Source: Yinghuangia sp035454725 (lineage in GTDB: Bacteria > Actinomycetota > Actinomycetes > Streptomycetales > Streptomycetaceae). Taken from it: a stretch of 64,000 bases of DNA. The notes beneath the pieces were generated by a model, which did not search any database, was not told where the DNA came from, and saw only the letters and a list, made by a program, of their open reading frames with translations. Positions 1-8,654 of this stretch are shown here, one piece after another. The stretch spans positions 1 to 64,000 of the forward strand of contig NZ_JBPKBI010000009.1 of the NCBI RefSeq assembly GCF_051388935.1. Direction: 5' to 3'. Each line of letters begins with the position of its first letter. Position 1 is the stretch's first letter. A program made the translations under genes and the position numbers.

Positions 1-65
1 CTAAGCTCTTCAGCGCCGATGGTACTGCACTCGAAGGGGTGTGGGAGAGTAGGACGCCGCCGGAA
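1..65 (+). rRNA. rrf: 5S ribosomal RNA, 3' end (partial)
   Basis: The first bases match the 3' half of an actinobacterial 5S rRNA: the loop segment CAGCGCCGATGGTACTG is followed by GTGGGAGAGTAGGACGCCGCC, the universally conserved closing part. The 5' half lies outside the window. The exact 3' end is placed just before the A/T-rich GGAATTATC and is approximate by a few bases. It implies an rRNA operon running into the window from the left. Confidence 0.93.
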
Positions 66-77
66 TTATCTTGAGTA

Positions 78-116
78 ACAAGGGGTCCCACCCGTGGTGG
101 GGCCCCTTGTTTCATT
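78..116 (+). terminator. rRNA operon terminator
   Basis: A 15-bp stem (78-92 with 96-110, one G-T wobble, 3-base loop CGT) is followed by TTCATTT. It sits just after the 5S rRNA and is the expected intrinsic terminator of the rRNA operon. Confidence 0.9.
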
Positions 117-261
117 TCCGGACTGTTTTCTTCATTGCGTGTGCGGAATTCCGGCGGCGTCGGTTCGGTGGCCTGGTGCGTCCGGTGCCCTGCGGTGCGG
201 GACAATGGGTGTCAGCCGCGGTGCCGGCCTGCCTGTTCGATCATCTCTAGGAGTCGATCCC

Positions 262-2655
262 ATGTCCTATCCCTCTGAGGGGCGACCGCATCGCCGTTCC
301 GGTGGTTCGCAGAGCTCGGGGGGCGCCGGTAGGCGCGGACCTGGTGGCGGCGGGCGCGCTTCCGGCGGTGGTTCCGGGGGCGGCTCCGGCAGCGGTGAGC
401 GTCGGCCGTATCCGGCCCGCGACAACCAGCGCGACCAGCGCGGGGACAGGTCGGAGCGTCCTCCGTTCAACCGGGACCGCGGCGACGAGCGCGGCGGCCG
501 TGAGGAGCGCCGCCCGTCGTACGGCAATTCCGATCGTCCGCGGCAGGGCGGTGGCGGCGAGCGTCGGCCGTTCCAGCGGGATGACCGGCGGCCGTCCTAT
601 GGCGACCGCGACCGGCAGGGCGGTGGCGGTGAGCGTCGTCCGTTCAACCGGGACCGGGATCGGGATGACCGGCGTCCGGCGTATGGGGATCGGGAGCGCC
701 AGGGTGACCGTCGGCCGTCGTACGGTTCGCGGGACGAGCGCGGGGGTGAGCGCCGCCCGTTCAACCGGGACCGGGACGACCGCCGCCAAGGACCCCCCGG
801 AGACCGGGACCGCGATCGCTCCCGTCAAAGCGGTGGCGAGCGTCGGCCCTTTGACCGTGACCGGGGCCGCGATGAGCGTCGCCCGTCTCATGGAGCCCGG
901 GACGACCGGGGCGGAGCAGGGCGTTCGTCGCAGCAGCGCGACCGTGACGACCGGCGGCCTTCATACGGGGACCGCGAGCGTCGCCCGTTCCAGCGGGATG
1001 ACCGGGGCGGTCGGGACGAGCGCCGGCCCGCGCAGGGCGGCGGTGAGCGTCGTCCGTTCAACCGGGACCGGGATCGGGATGACCGGCGTCCGGCATACGG
1101 GGATCGGGAGCGGCAGGGTGGCGGTGACCGTCGGCCGTCGTACGGTTCGCGGGACGAGCGCGGGGGTGAGCGCCGCCCGTTCAACCGGGACCGGGATCGG
1201 GATGACCGGCGTCCGGCGTACGGGGATCGGGAGCGGCAGGGTGGCGGTGACCGTCGGCCGTCGTACGGTTCGCGGGACGAGCGCGGGGGTGAGCGCCGCC
1301 CGTTCAACCGGGACCGGGACGACCGCCGCCAAGGACCCCCCGGAGACCGGGAGCAAACGCGCGAGCGGCGTCCGTACACCGGCAGGGACCGTGACGAGCG
1401 CGGCGGCGGTCGCGATGAGCGGCGTCCGGCGTACGGCGAGCGCGGACCACGGCGTGAGACGGGCGACCGCCCGGCGCACGCGCGATTCGACCGCGACCGC
1501 GATCGTGATCGGCCCGCTTACGGACGCGGCCGTGACGGCGACCGAGGAGACCGCGGCGAGCGGCGTGCGGCGCCTCGCGGCCGGGACGACCGTCGTCCGG
1601 CGTACGGCGATCGGGACCGGGCCCGGGGAGAACGCGGCGACCGCGGAGATCGGGGAGAACGCGGAGACCGGGGCAACCGGCGTCCGTTCTCGCACGACGA
1701 GCGGGAGCGGCGGAATCCTCCGGCCGACCGCCTGCCGATCCCGGAGGACGTGACCGGCGAGGAGCTGGACGCCGGTGCGCGCCGCGAGCTGATGAGTCTG
1801 CCGAAGACGCTCGCGGACGAGGTTGCCAAGAACCTGGTGATGACCGGGCGCCTGATCGACGAGGACCCCGAACTGGCGTACCGGTACTCGCGGGTGGCGC
1901 TGCGGCTGGCCTCGCGGGTTGCGGCGGTGCGCGAGGCGGCGGGCATCGCGGCGTACATGACGAGTCGCTACACCGAGGCGCTTTCGGAACTGCGTGCGGC
2001 GCGGCGGATGACCGGTTCCGCGGAGCACTGGGCGGTCATGGCCGACTGCGAGCGCGGGCTGGGCCGTCCGGAGCGCGCGCTGCAGATGGCCGGCGCGCCC
2101 GAGGTGAAGGAGCTGGACAAGGCCGCGCAGATCGAGCTGCGTATCGTCGCGGCCGGTGCGCGCCGCGACATGGGGCAGTTGGACGCCGCCGTGGTCACCC
2201 TCCAGGTACCCGAGTTGAACGCACAGGGCGGCAAGGAGTGGACGGCGCGGCTGCGCTACGCGTACGCCGACGCGCTGTTCGCGGTCGGGCGTGAGGACGA
2301 GGCGCGCGATTGGTTCGCCCGGGCCGCCGATGCGGACGCGGACGGTTCGACGGGTGCCGCCGAGCGGTTGGCGGAGCTGGACGGCCTGGAGTTCGTCGAC
2401 GCGTACGACCCCGAGTTGGACGACGAGGAGGAGCCGGCCGAGGCCGTGCGTCGTCGGTCCGGCCGAGACGAGACGGCGGACGAGGCAGCTTCGGTCGTGA
2501 TCGAGGCGGAGGACGACGAGGGCGACGACGATGCGAGTGCGTCGTTCGAGGCCGCGGCGGACGCCGGCGAGGCCGATATCGACGTGTTCGCCGACGACGA
2601 CCTCGACGATGACGACGATCTGCCGCCGAGCATCACCATTCGGGACGGCGACTGA
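262..2655 (+). CDS. Arg/Asp/Gly-rich repeat protein with C-terminal TPR-like domain
   Basis: The 797-residue product has three parts. Residues 1 to about 490 are low complexity, built from variants of ERRPFNRDRD, DDRRPAYGDRE and DRRPSYGSRDERGG. Residues about 494-710 form helical repeats resembling TPRs (RYTEALSELRAARR, ALFAVGREDEARDWFARA). The last 85 residues are strongly acidic, ending in DDDLDDDDDLPPSITIRDGD. The ATG at 262 is chosen because AGGAG (249-253) sits at a good distance; the open frame extends upstream into the rRNA terminator. Similar genes occur near tlyA/recN in Streptomyces. The basic disordered half suggests RNA or DNA contact, but no function is established. Confidence 0.85.
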   Translation: MSYPSEGRPHRRSGGSQSSGGAGRRGPGGGGRASGGGSGGGSGSGERRPYPARDNQRDQRGDRSERPPFNRDRGDERGGREERRPSYGNSDRPRQGGGGERRPFQRDDRRPSYGDRDRQGGGGERRPFNRDRDRDDRRPAYGDRERQGDRRPSYGSRDERGGERRPFNRDRDDRRQGPPGDRDRDRSRQSGGERRPFDRDRGRDERRPSHGARDDRGGAGRSSQQRDRDDRRPSYGDRERRPFQRDDRGGRDERRPAQGGGERRPFNRDRDRDDRRPAYGDRERQGGGDRRPSYGSRDERGGERRPFNRDRDRDDRRPAYGDRERQGGGDRRPSYGSRDERGGERRPFNRDRDDRRQGPPGDREQTRERRPYTGRDRDERGGGRDERRPAYGERGPRRETGDRPAHARFDRDRDRDRPAYGRGRDGDRGDRGERRAAPRGRDDRRPAYGDRDRARGERGDRGDRGERGDRGNRRPFSHDERERRNPPADRLPIPEDVTGEELDAGARRELMSLPKTLADEVAKNLVMTGRLIDEDPELAYRYSRVALRLASRVAAVREAAGIAAYMTSRYTEALSELRAARRMTGSAEHWAVMADCERGLGRPERALQMAGAPEVKELDKAAQIELRIVAAGARRDMGQLDAAVVTLQVPELNAQGGKEWTARLRYAYADALFAVGREDEARDWFARAADADADGSTGAAERLAELDGLEFVDAYDPELDDEEEPAEAVRRRSGRDETADEAASVVIEAEDDEGDDDASASFEAAADAGEADIDVFADDDLDDDDDLPPSITIRDGD
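704..1352 (+). repeat. Internal direct repeats in the Arg-rich gene (123-bp tandem copies)
   Basis: The motif TTCAACCGGGACCGGGA recurs at 1057, 1180 and 1303, giving two adjacent 123-bp (41-codon) units with very few differences. In addition, 704-809 is identical to 1247-1352 (106 bp, offset 543), and a related copy starts near 643 with a six-base deletion. All period differences are multiples of three, so the reading frame is kept. Confidence 0.9.
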
Positions 2656-2703
2656 GTCTCGGCTGCCGGGGCCGTCCGAAGCACACCGATCAGGTCAGCT
2701 TCA

Positions 2704-2752
2704 GGGGACGAAGGGCGCCATCCGATGGCGCTTTTCGTCCCCTCGCCTTTTT
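2704..2752. terminator. Bidirectional terminator between convergent genes
   Basis: GGGGACGAA...GGCGCCAT pairs with ATGGCGC...TTCGTCCCC across the loop CCG (2704-2742), followed by CGCCTTTTTG. It lies between the Arg-rich protein gene and the convergent DUF1015 gene and could serve both. Confidence 0.85.
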
Positions 2753-2820
2753 GTTGTGACTGAATGTGTCCGAAATGCGACGTAAAATGATCTTGATAAC
2801 AAGCCTGGGCTGGCACGCTG

Positions 2821-4128
2821 TCATTCCAGGGCGAGGCTGCGCAACACCAGTCCGGTCGCCGGCTTGGGGCCGAAAGACGTCGATTTGCGGGGCATGCGCA
2901 CCGACTGCCGAGCCAATTCGCGGACGGTGCTCTCGTTCGTCGGTCGCATCAGGATCGCGCTGCCCCCGCTGGTTTGGGCCTCGTGGATGGCCGCCACGGC
3001 ATCGTGGTGGTACGTGATGTGCTCGGGGTCGTCCGGCACCCCCCAGACAAGGTCCAGCAGAGCCGTGTGCAGGATCGTCGCGTCGAGTTCCCGCCACATC
3101 TGTGGGCGGTCGCGCGGCACCGCGGTGGCGAGGAGCTCGGGATCCGGGTCGGTGAGCAGATGGAACGCGCCGTCGCCGGCGAGGAGGAAGGCCGGGCCCT
3201 CGGCGCGCTCCAGGGTCCACAGCACGGACGGCCACGGGTCCTCGACGCGGCGGGCCAGGAAGGCGCCCGAGCCGGCGGGGCCGTGGCTGACCAGGCCCGC
3301 GAGGATCGCCGGAACGGACATGCCGGGCAGCACGCGGTGGATCGCACCGACCTGGAGCGGATAGCGCGCGGAGTCGACGAGAAGCACGAGGCCGCGGTCC
3401 CACGCTCCGGCTCCGTGTCCTGCCTGGTGCGCGTCGTCACGGAGGCGGTGGTACCCCGCCCATCGGTGATGTCCGTCCGCGATCAGTGCCTGACGGGTCG
3501 CCAGGTCCCCCGTGATGCGCTGGAGTTCCTCGGGGTCGGTGATGGCCCACAGGCGGTGTTCGGTGTTGTCCGGCGTGGAGGTCTCCAGCAGCGGTGGGCC
3601 GGAGAGAACAGCGCGATCGACGGCGTCGGAGGCCGGGCCGTTGCCGTTGTAGGCGAGCAGGATGGGCTCCGGGTTGGCCTGTGTTGCCCGCATCAGTTCC
3701 GTGCGGTCGGTCACCGGCCCCGGCATGACGTCCTCGTGCGGCAGCACGGCCGGGTTGCCGGTTGCCGGGCCGAGTGCGAGGGCGCCGATGAGGCCGCGCT
3801 GGTGGGCGGTGGTGGTGATCTGGTCGTACACGTACAGCGCGGGTGTCGGGTCGGGGCGCAGGACGCCGTCGGCGAGCCAGGCGCGCAGGGTCGCGCCGGC
3901 GTGCGCGTGGGGGCCGCCGAGTTCCGAGCGGGGGGTGCGGGGGAGTACGACGCGGACGATGTTGTGCGGTTCGGAGTCCTCGAACAGCCCGATGGCTTCC
4001 GGCTCGATCACGTCGTACGGGGGCGACATCACCAGGGCCAGATCGCCGACTTTCGCCGGGTCGTAGCGCAGGCCCCTGAATGGCGCGAGATCGAGCCCGT
4101 TCGTGTCGGCATGGTCCATGACGGGCAT
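2821..4128 (-). CDS. DUF1015 family protein
   Basis: The 435-residue product shows the DUF1015 pattern: LAPFRGLRYDPAKVGDLA, then the SPPYDVI motif near residue 36, NIVRVVLPR, YVYDQ, and ADGHHRWAGYHRLRD in the second half. Length fits the family. These proteins are widespread in bacteria, soluble and not understood; some are named HTH-linked or SpoIIIAH-like only by location. The start at 4128 gives MPVMDHADTNG; the ATG three codons downstream is an alternative. It is convergent with the upstream gene and divergent from the small TPR gene at 4226. Confidence 0.88.
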   Translation of the reverse strand: MPVMDHADTNGLDLAPFRGLRYDPAKVGDLALVMSPPYDVIEPEAIGLFEDSEPHNIVRVVLPRTPRSELGGPHAHAGATLRAWLADGVLRPDPTPALYVYDQITTTAHQRGLIGALALGPATGNPAVLPHEDVMPGPVTDRTELMRATQANPEPILLAYNGNGPASDAVDRAVLSGPPLLETSTPDNTEHRLWAITDPEELQRITGDLATRQALIADGHHRWAGYHRLRDDAHQAGHGAGAWDRGLVLLVDSARYPLQVGAIHRVLPGMSVPAILAGLVSHGPAGSGAFLARRVEDPWPSVLWTLERAEGPAFLLAGDGAFHLLTDPDPELLATAVPRDRPQMWRELDATILHTALLDLVWGVPDDPEHITYHHDAVAAIHEAQTSGGSAILMRPTNESTVRELARQSVRMPRKSTSFGPKPATGLVLRSLALE

Positions 4129-4225
4129 GCTACGTCCATGATCGCGTGGTAGCTGCGGGTTCGGTCACCGCGACGCCGCCACGGGATCGCCGCGGCGGCG
4201 TCGGTGCGACGGACGGGAGCGGACT

Positions 4226-4729
4226 ATGGCGGGTGGGCCGCACGGCCGGGATGACGGCGGGGCAGGAGAGTCGGCCGGGGGGTCGGCCGGGGGGTCGGGG
4301 CCGGAGGCGAACGGCGGCGGGGGGTCGGGCTCCGGGTCGCCGAACGGTGACGTGTACGACTGGTATCGGCGGGGCCTGCGATTGCTGGATTCCGGGCATC
4401 CGGCCGCCGCTGCGCAGTTGCTGGCGCGGGCGTCCGGTGTGGCGCCGCAGGCGCGGAGCGTACGGGAGGCGCTGGCCCGGGCGCTCTTCGACGCCGGGCG
4501 GCACGGGGAGGCGCTGGAGGAGTTCCGGGTGGTGGCGGAGTCCGATCCGGCGGATGACTACGCGCAGTTCGGCTGGGGGCTCTCCGCTGCGCGGGTGGGT
4601 GACTTCGAGACCGCGGTCGAGCATTTGGCGTTGGCGGTGGCGATGAGTCCGGGGACGAAGCACTACCGCACCGCGTTGACCCAGGCGCGGGCGACGTTGC
4701 GCGCTCGGGCCGGGGGCGCCGGGAGATGA
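4226..4729 (+). CDS. Small tetratricopeptide repeat protein
   Basis: A 167-residue soluble protein. After a Gly/Ser-rich stretch (residues 1-45), it has about three helix-turn-helix TPR units: DWYRRGLRLLDSGHPAAAAQLL, EALARALFDAGRHGEALEEF and FGWGLSAARVGDFETAVEHLALA. No enzyme motif is present. It precedes the HAD phosphatase on the same strand. Streptomyces chromosomes carry a comparable small TPR gene beside the HAD gene; its partner is not known. Confidence 0.85.
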   Translation: MAGGPHGRDDGGAGESAGGSAGGSGPEANGGGGSGSGSPNGDVYDWYRRGLRLLDSGHPAAAAQLLARASGVAPQARSVREALARALFDAGRHGEALEEFRVVAESDPADDYAQFGWGLSAARVGDFETAVEHLALAVAMSPGTKHYRTALTQARATLRARAGGAGR

Positions 4730-4832
4730 CAGGGCCGCCGGGGCCGGTTGCCGGGCATGCGGCCAGGTTGGCATGATCGTCGCGCCCTGGAGCGCGGCTC
4801 AAGGGCGGGACGGACGTGAAAGGGCGACACGC

Positions 4833-5915
4833 GTGACCGGTGGCGACGGCGGCTCAGGGACGGACGCGCGCGTGCCGCGGGGGGACGACGTGGGCGGGCT
4901 GTCGGAGCCGGTCGTCCCGGCCGAGGCGTACGACGTCGCCCTCCTCGACCTGGACGGCGTCGTCTACACCGGGCAGCGTGCGGTGCCCCATGCGCCCGAG
5001 GCGCTGGAGCGGGCTCGCGCGGCCGGGATGACGCTCGCGTTCGTGACCAACAACGCCTCGCGCACGCCCGAGGCGGTCGCCGCGCATCTGACCGAGATCG
5101 GAGTGCCGGCGGGGCCGACCGATGTGGTGACGTCGGCACAGGCCGCCGCGCGCCTGGTCGCCGAGCGTTTTCCGGCGGGTTCGCCGGTGCTGGCGGTGGG
5201 CGGCGAGGGCTTGGTCGAGGCGCTGCGTGAGCGCGGTCTCGTGCCGGTGGTGTCGGCGGCGGACGAACCGGTGGCGGTGGTCCAGGGGTTCGCGCCGGGG
5301 GTGGGCTGGGCGTTGTTGGCCGAGGCGTCGTACGCGGTCGGTGCGGGGGCACCGTGGATCGCGTCGAATCTGGACCTGACGATTCCGACCGAGCGCGGGA
5401 TCGCGCCGGGCAACGGCGCGCTGGTCGGGGTGGTCCGTGCGGCGACGGGTGCGGAGCCGGTCGTCGCGGGCAAGCCGGAACTGCCGTTGCACCGCGAGTC
5501 GATGCTGCGGACGGGCGCGAAGCGGCCGTTGGTGGTGGGTGATCGGCTGGACACCGACATCGAGGGAGCGGTCGCGGGCGGTGTGGACAGCCTGCTGGTG
5601 ATGACCGGTGTGACCGATGTGCGGGCGCTGCTGGCCGCGCCGGCGCAGAGCCGGCCGACGTACGTGGCCGCTGATCTGCGGGCGCTGCTCGGCCCGTTGC
5701 CGCGTGCGGTGCCCGGCGCCGGGGGCGGGTGGGTGTGCGGTGGTTGGTGCGCGCGGGTCGACGGCGACGGGCCGGAGCTGTCGGGCGGCGGTGACGCGTA
5801 CGACGGTCTTCGCGCGGTGTGTGCGGCCGTGTGGGACGCCGGGGGCGCGGCGGCGGTCGATGTGGACCGCGCGGTGAAGACCGTTGCCGGGCTGGGTGTT
5901 TCCGTGGGCGGGTGA
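4833..5915 (+). CDS. HAD-IIA family hydrolase (NagD-like phosphatase)
   Basis: A 360-residue HAD-superfamily phosphatase of the NagD/phosphoglycolate phosphatase type. Motif I is LLDLDGVVYTG (nucleophile D39, acid D41), motif II is FVTNNASRT, the lysine motif is AGKPELPLH and motif III/IV is VVGDRLDTDIEGA. The mid-sized C2a cap lies between motifs II and III. Substrate cannot be told from sequence; relatives act on 2-phosphoglycolate, p-nitrophenyl phosphate or sugar phosphates. The GTG at 4833 is preferred because GAAAGGG lies about 8 bases upstream; an in-frame ATG at 4773 would add 20 residues with a weaker site. The C-terminal about 90 residues are less conserved. Confidence 0.88.
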   Translation: MTGGDGGSGTDARVPRGDDVGGLSEPVVPAEAYDVALLDLDGVVYTGQRAVPHAPEALERARAAGMTLAFVTNNASRTPEAVAAHLTEIGVPAGPTDVVTSAQAAARLVAERFPAGSPVLAVGGEGLVEALRERGLVPVVSAADEPVAVVQGFAPGVGWALLAEASYAVGAGAPWIASNLDLTIPTERGIAPGNGALVGVVRAATGAEPVVAGKPELPLHRESMLRTGAKRPLVVGDRLDTDIEGAVAGGVDSLLVMTGVTDVRALLAAPAQSRPTYVAADLRALLGPLPRAVPGAGGGWVCGGWCARVDGDGPELSGGGDAYDGLRAVCAAVWDAGGAAAVDVDRAVKTVAGLGVSVGG

Positions 5916-5920
5916 CCCGC

Positions 5921-6262
5921 CTAGACCAGCTTTCTCAGGGTCAGCAGGTCTTTGAACGACGCTTCGAGTTTCACGCGGCCGCGGGCCCACGAGGAGGCGA
6001 AGTTGAGGTCGCCGTCGACGAGGGCGACCAGGTCGTCGCTGGTGGCCTGGAGGCGGATCTGGGCCTTCACGGGCGCGGGTTCGGTGGTGATGTCGTGCAG
6101 GGTGCCGTCGCGGAGTTGCCCGGAGAAGGTGATGTCGAGGTCGGGCAGTCGGCAGCTCAGGCTGCGGTCGAGGCGTGTGGCGCGGCCGAGTTCGCCTTCG
6201 GCGGCGCCGAGTTTGGCGGACAGCCGTTCCAGTGCGCTGCGGCATTCCTCGACGGTTGCCAT
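5921..6262 (-). CDS. SCP-2 sterol transfer family protein
   Basis: A 113-residue single-domain protein. The pattern LDITFSGQLRDGTLHDIT, then IRLQATSDDLVALVDGDLNFASSWARGRVKL, matches the lipid-binding SCP-2 fold common in actinobacteria (loading onto a hydrophobic pocket, no catalysis). The ATG at 6262 has an AAGGA site upstream on the minus strand; the open frame continues further but without a better start. It ends five bases from the end of the convergent HAD gene. Confidence 0.85.
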   Translation of the reverse strand: MATVEECRSALERLSAKLGAAEGELGRATRLDRSLSCRLPDLDITFSGQLRDGTLHDITTEPAPVKAQIRLQATSDDLVALVDGDLNFASSWARGRVKLEASFKDLLTLRKLV

Positions 6263-6456
6263 AGGGAGATGGTCCTTTCCGGCCTTTCCGGTCCTGGCTC
6301 GCTGCCCGACGGTACCCCACGTCCCCGATCCGCCCGTTGCGCGAGGACGAGGGCACGCCGACGCGATAGCGTCGAGTTCGTGGCAATTGCGGCCCGCGCG
6401 GACGGTGTGCGGGCCGGCACACAACAGGCCCGCGGAACCCCAGGAGGCGCCGGACC

Positions 6457-7206
6457 ATGCGTGACGCACTGCGGAGTTACTTGCAGATCGCGACTGGCTT
6501 GACCGAGATGACCGTCCATCGGGTGACCGAGACGGCGCGGCAACTGGTCGAGAAGAGCGGCGTGGACCTCGACCATGTGCCCGCGCAGGTGGCGCAGCAG
6601 GCGCAGGCTGTGCCGCAGTATGTGCAGCAGGTCGCCGATGAGCTGTTCGCCACCGGCAAGGCGAACCGCGATCTGCTGGTGGGGGTGGTGCGCAGTGAGG
6701 TCGACAAGGCGATGGGCCGGTTGCGCCCGTGGCTGGACGACGTCAAGGCCGTCGAGGACGACTTGGAGCGTGTCGAGCGGCGTGTGACGGATTTGGAGCA
6801 CCGGCTCGCTGTCGCGTCGGTCGCCTCGAAGCCGTCGCGTGGGCGTCGGGCGCCGGCGGGGCCGCCCATGGACGAGGAGCCGGTGCCGGTGCGCGGCGCG
6901 GGCACGGTCGCCGAGCCTGTCGCGAAGGCCGCGGTGGAGGCGGAGGCGGATACGCCGGTGGCCAAGCGTGCGATCACCCCGGCGCGCGCGGCGAAGAAGG
7001 CGGCGGCGAAGAAGGCCCCGGCGAAGAAGACGGCCGCGAAGAAGACGGCCGCGTCCAAGACGGCGGAGAAGAAGACGACGCCGGGGAGCGGGGCGACGAA
7101 GCGGACGCCCGCGGGCGAGTCGGTGGCGAAGAAGTCCGCGAGGAAGGCCGGCGAGGGCCCGGACACCCCGCCGTCCGGCCCGTCGCCCGCCGAGCCGGGG
7201 GAGTGA
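6457..7206 (+). CDS. Coiled-coil protein with histone H1-like Lys/Ala tail
   Basis: 249 residues. Residues 1-120 are amphipathic helices with heptad character (VAQQAQAVPQYVQQVADEL, DDVKAVEDDLERVERRVTDLEHRL), reminiscent of phasins and polyhydroxyalkanoate-type regulators. Residues 168-231 are a basic tail of repeated AKKA/KKTA units like those of histone H1 and of actinobacterial nucleoid proteins. AGGAGG lies 10 bases before the ATG. The stop overlaps the start of the next small gene by four bases, so the two are probably translated together. A nucleoid or polymer-binding role is inference. Confidence 0.8.
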   Translation: MRDALRSYLQIATGLTEMTVHRVTETARQLVEKSGVDLDHVPAQVAQQAQAVPQYVQQVADELFATGKANRDLLVGVVRSEVDKAMGRLRPWLDDVKAVEDDLERVERRVTDLEHRLAVASVASKPSRGRRAPAGPPMDEEPVPVRGAGTVAEPVAKAAVEAEADTPVAKRAITPARAAKKAAAKKAPAKKTAAKKTAASKTAEKKTTPGSGATKRTPAGESVAKKSARKAGEGPDTPPSGPSPAEPGE

Positions 7207-7475
7207 ACGTGGACGTGCCGCACGGCGTTGTGGAGGAGCCTGTCTCGGTCGGGGGCCCGGCGGAGGCCGGTCCGGCGTCCGGCGTCGGTGTGGAGGCCGG
7301 ACCCGGGGTCGCTCCTCTCGGTCTCGCGCCGCCGGAGCCGTCCGGTGACCCGGAGGTCGACCGGGCGGTGGCGCGCCTGACGCAGGTGGATGTGCTGCCG
7401 ACCGATCGGCACGGCGAGGTGTACGAGGACGTCCACCGGGAGCTGCGCGAGGTTCTGGCGGGCTTGGACCGCTGA
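7203..7475 (+). CDS. Small conserved hypothetical protein
   Basis: A 90-residue protein starting with the GTG inside the overlap GTGA shared with the preceding stop; a second GTG at 7209 is possible. The first 50 residues are Gly/Pro/Val-rich and likely disordered. The C-terminal 40 residues (DPEVDRAVARLTQVDVLPTD then VYEDVHRELREVL) look like a small helical domain. I do not recognise a named family. Its position, coupled to the coiled-coil protein and ahead of tlyA, suggests a conserved actinomycete gene. Confidence 0.72.
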   Translation: MNVDVPHGVVEEPVSVGGPAEAGPASGVGVEAGPGVAPLGLAPPEPSGDPEVDRAVARLTQVDVLPTDRHGEVYEDVHRELREVLAGLDR

Positions 7476-7693
7476 GGACCGCGTGTCGGATCGGGGCACG
7501 GACGGTTCGCCCCTGCGGGCAGTTGTGGGCGACGCTTGGTCGTGCCGGTGCTCGTGGGCCGAGCCGTCCCGCCGCCGGGTGCGGTGTGGGTGCTTGGCCC
7601 GGGAGGGCTTCCCCCGCTGACCGTCGGTCTCGCGGGGGTGCTTGACTACACCGGTTTCCGGCACCGTCACAACACACCAGGCAAGGGGCGACC

Positions 7694-8500
7694 GTGGCAC
7701 GACGCAGGCTCGATGCGGAGCTGGTGCGCAGAGGATTGGCGCGCTCTCGCGAGCATGCGGGGGAGTTGATCGCGGCGGGGCGGGTGTCGGTCGGCGGGGC
7801 GACGGCGACGAAGGCGGCCACGCAGGTCGAGACGAGTGCGGCGGTGGTGGTCGCCCGCAACGGCGCGGAGCCCGATTTCGTGTCGCGCGGTGGCCACAAG
7901 CTTGCCGGGGCGCTGGCGGCGTTCGTGCCGCGGGGGCTGGTCGTCGAGGGTCGCCGGTGCGTCGACGCGGGCGCGTCGACGGGCGGGTTCACCGACGTCC
8001 TGCTGCGGGCGGGGGCCGGGCATGTGGTCGCGGTCGATGTCGGCTACGGGCAGTTGGCGTGGTCGTTGCGCAGCGACGAGCGGGTGACGGTACGTGATCG
8101 CACGAACGTACGAGAGCTGTCGCTGGATCAGGTCGGTGGTGAGCCCGCCGGGCTGGTGGTGGGCGACCTGTCGTTCATTTCGCTGGGCCTGGTGCTGCCC
8201 GCGCTGGCGAGGTGTTCGGCCTCGGACGCGGATCTCGTGCTGATGGTCAAGCCGCAGTTCGAGGTGGGCCGGGAACGGCTGGGCTCGGGCGGTGTCGTGC
8301 GGGAGCCGGGGTTGCGTGCGGAGGCGGTGCGTACGGTCGCCGGGCAGGCCGCGGCGCTGGGCTTCGGGGTACTGGGGGTGGTGGCGAGTCCGCTGCCGGG
8401 TCCGTCGGGCAACGTGGAGTACTTCCTGTGGCTGCGCCGGGGGGCGCCGGAGCTGGATCCGGCGGAGGTGGATCGCGCGGTCGCCGAGGGCCCGCGGTGA
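7694..8500 (+). CDS. tlyA: TlyA family rRNA (cytidine-2'-O)-methyltransferase
   Basis: 268 residues. An S4 RNA-binding domain (residues 1-60, LDAELVRRGLARSREHAGEL then GRVSVGG) is followed by an RrmJ/FtsJ-type SAM methyltransferase: SRGGHKL (K69), the SAM loop DAGASTGGFTDVLL (91-104), AVDVGYGQL, and VKPQFEVGR (K186). In mycobacteria TlyA 2'-O-methylates a cytidine in 16S and one in 23S rRNA, and its loss gives capreomycin/viomycin resistance. The GTG start is preceded by AGGGGCGACC. A 155-base spacer separates it from NAD kinase, which follows on the same strand. Confidence 0.93.
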   Translation: MARRRLDAELVRRGLARSREHAGELIAAGRVSVGGATATKAATQVETSAAVVVARNGAEPDFVSRGGHKLAGALAAFVPRGLVVEGRRCVDAGASTGGFTDVLLRAGAGHVVAVDVGYGQLAWSLRSDERVTVRDRTNVRELSLDQVGGEPAGLVVGDLSFISLGLVLPALARCSASDADLVLMVKPQFEVGRERLGSGGVVREPGLRAEAVRTVAGQAAALGFGVLGVVASPLPGPSGNVEYFLWLRRGAPELDPAEVDRAVAEGPR

Positions 8501-8654
8501 TCCGGCTCGTCCGGTCGGGGCGTGATGACGGGGGTACGCGGTACCGTCGGCCGATGCGGATGTTCAGGGCAACCGCTCCCACGGCGTGCCTGGCGGCGGT
8601 CGCGGGGGCACCTTCGGTCGGACGGGCGGGCGATGGCATGACAAGGCGCGGGAC

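Noticed and set aside
643..1352. Regular repeats that could suggest a CRISPR array
   Set aside because: The units are 117-123 bp, in coding frame, with no short constant repeat plus unique spacers and no cas genes.
302..1753. Long alternative open frames on both strands inside the Arg-rich gene
   Set aside because: They arise from the repetitive GC-rich codons; the products are Arg/Ala/Thr or Val/Pro low-complexity strings with no start site or domain, while the chosen frame continues into a TPR-like domain.
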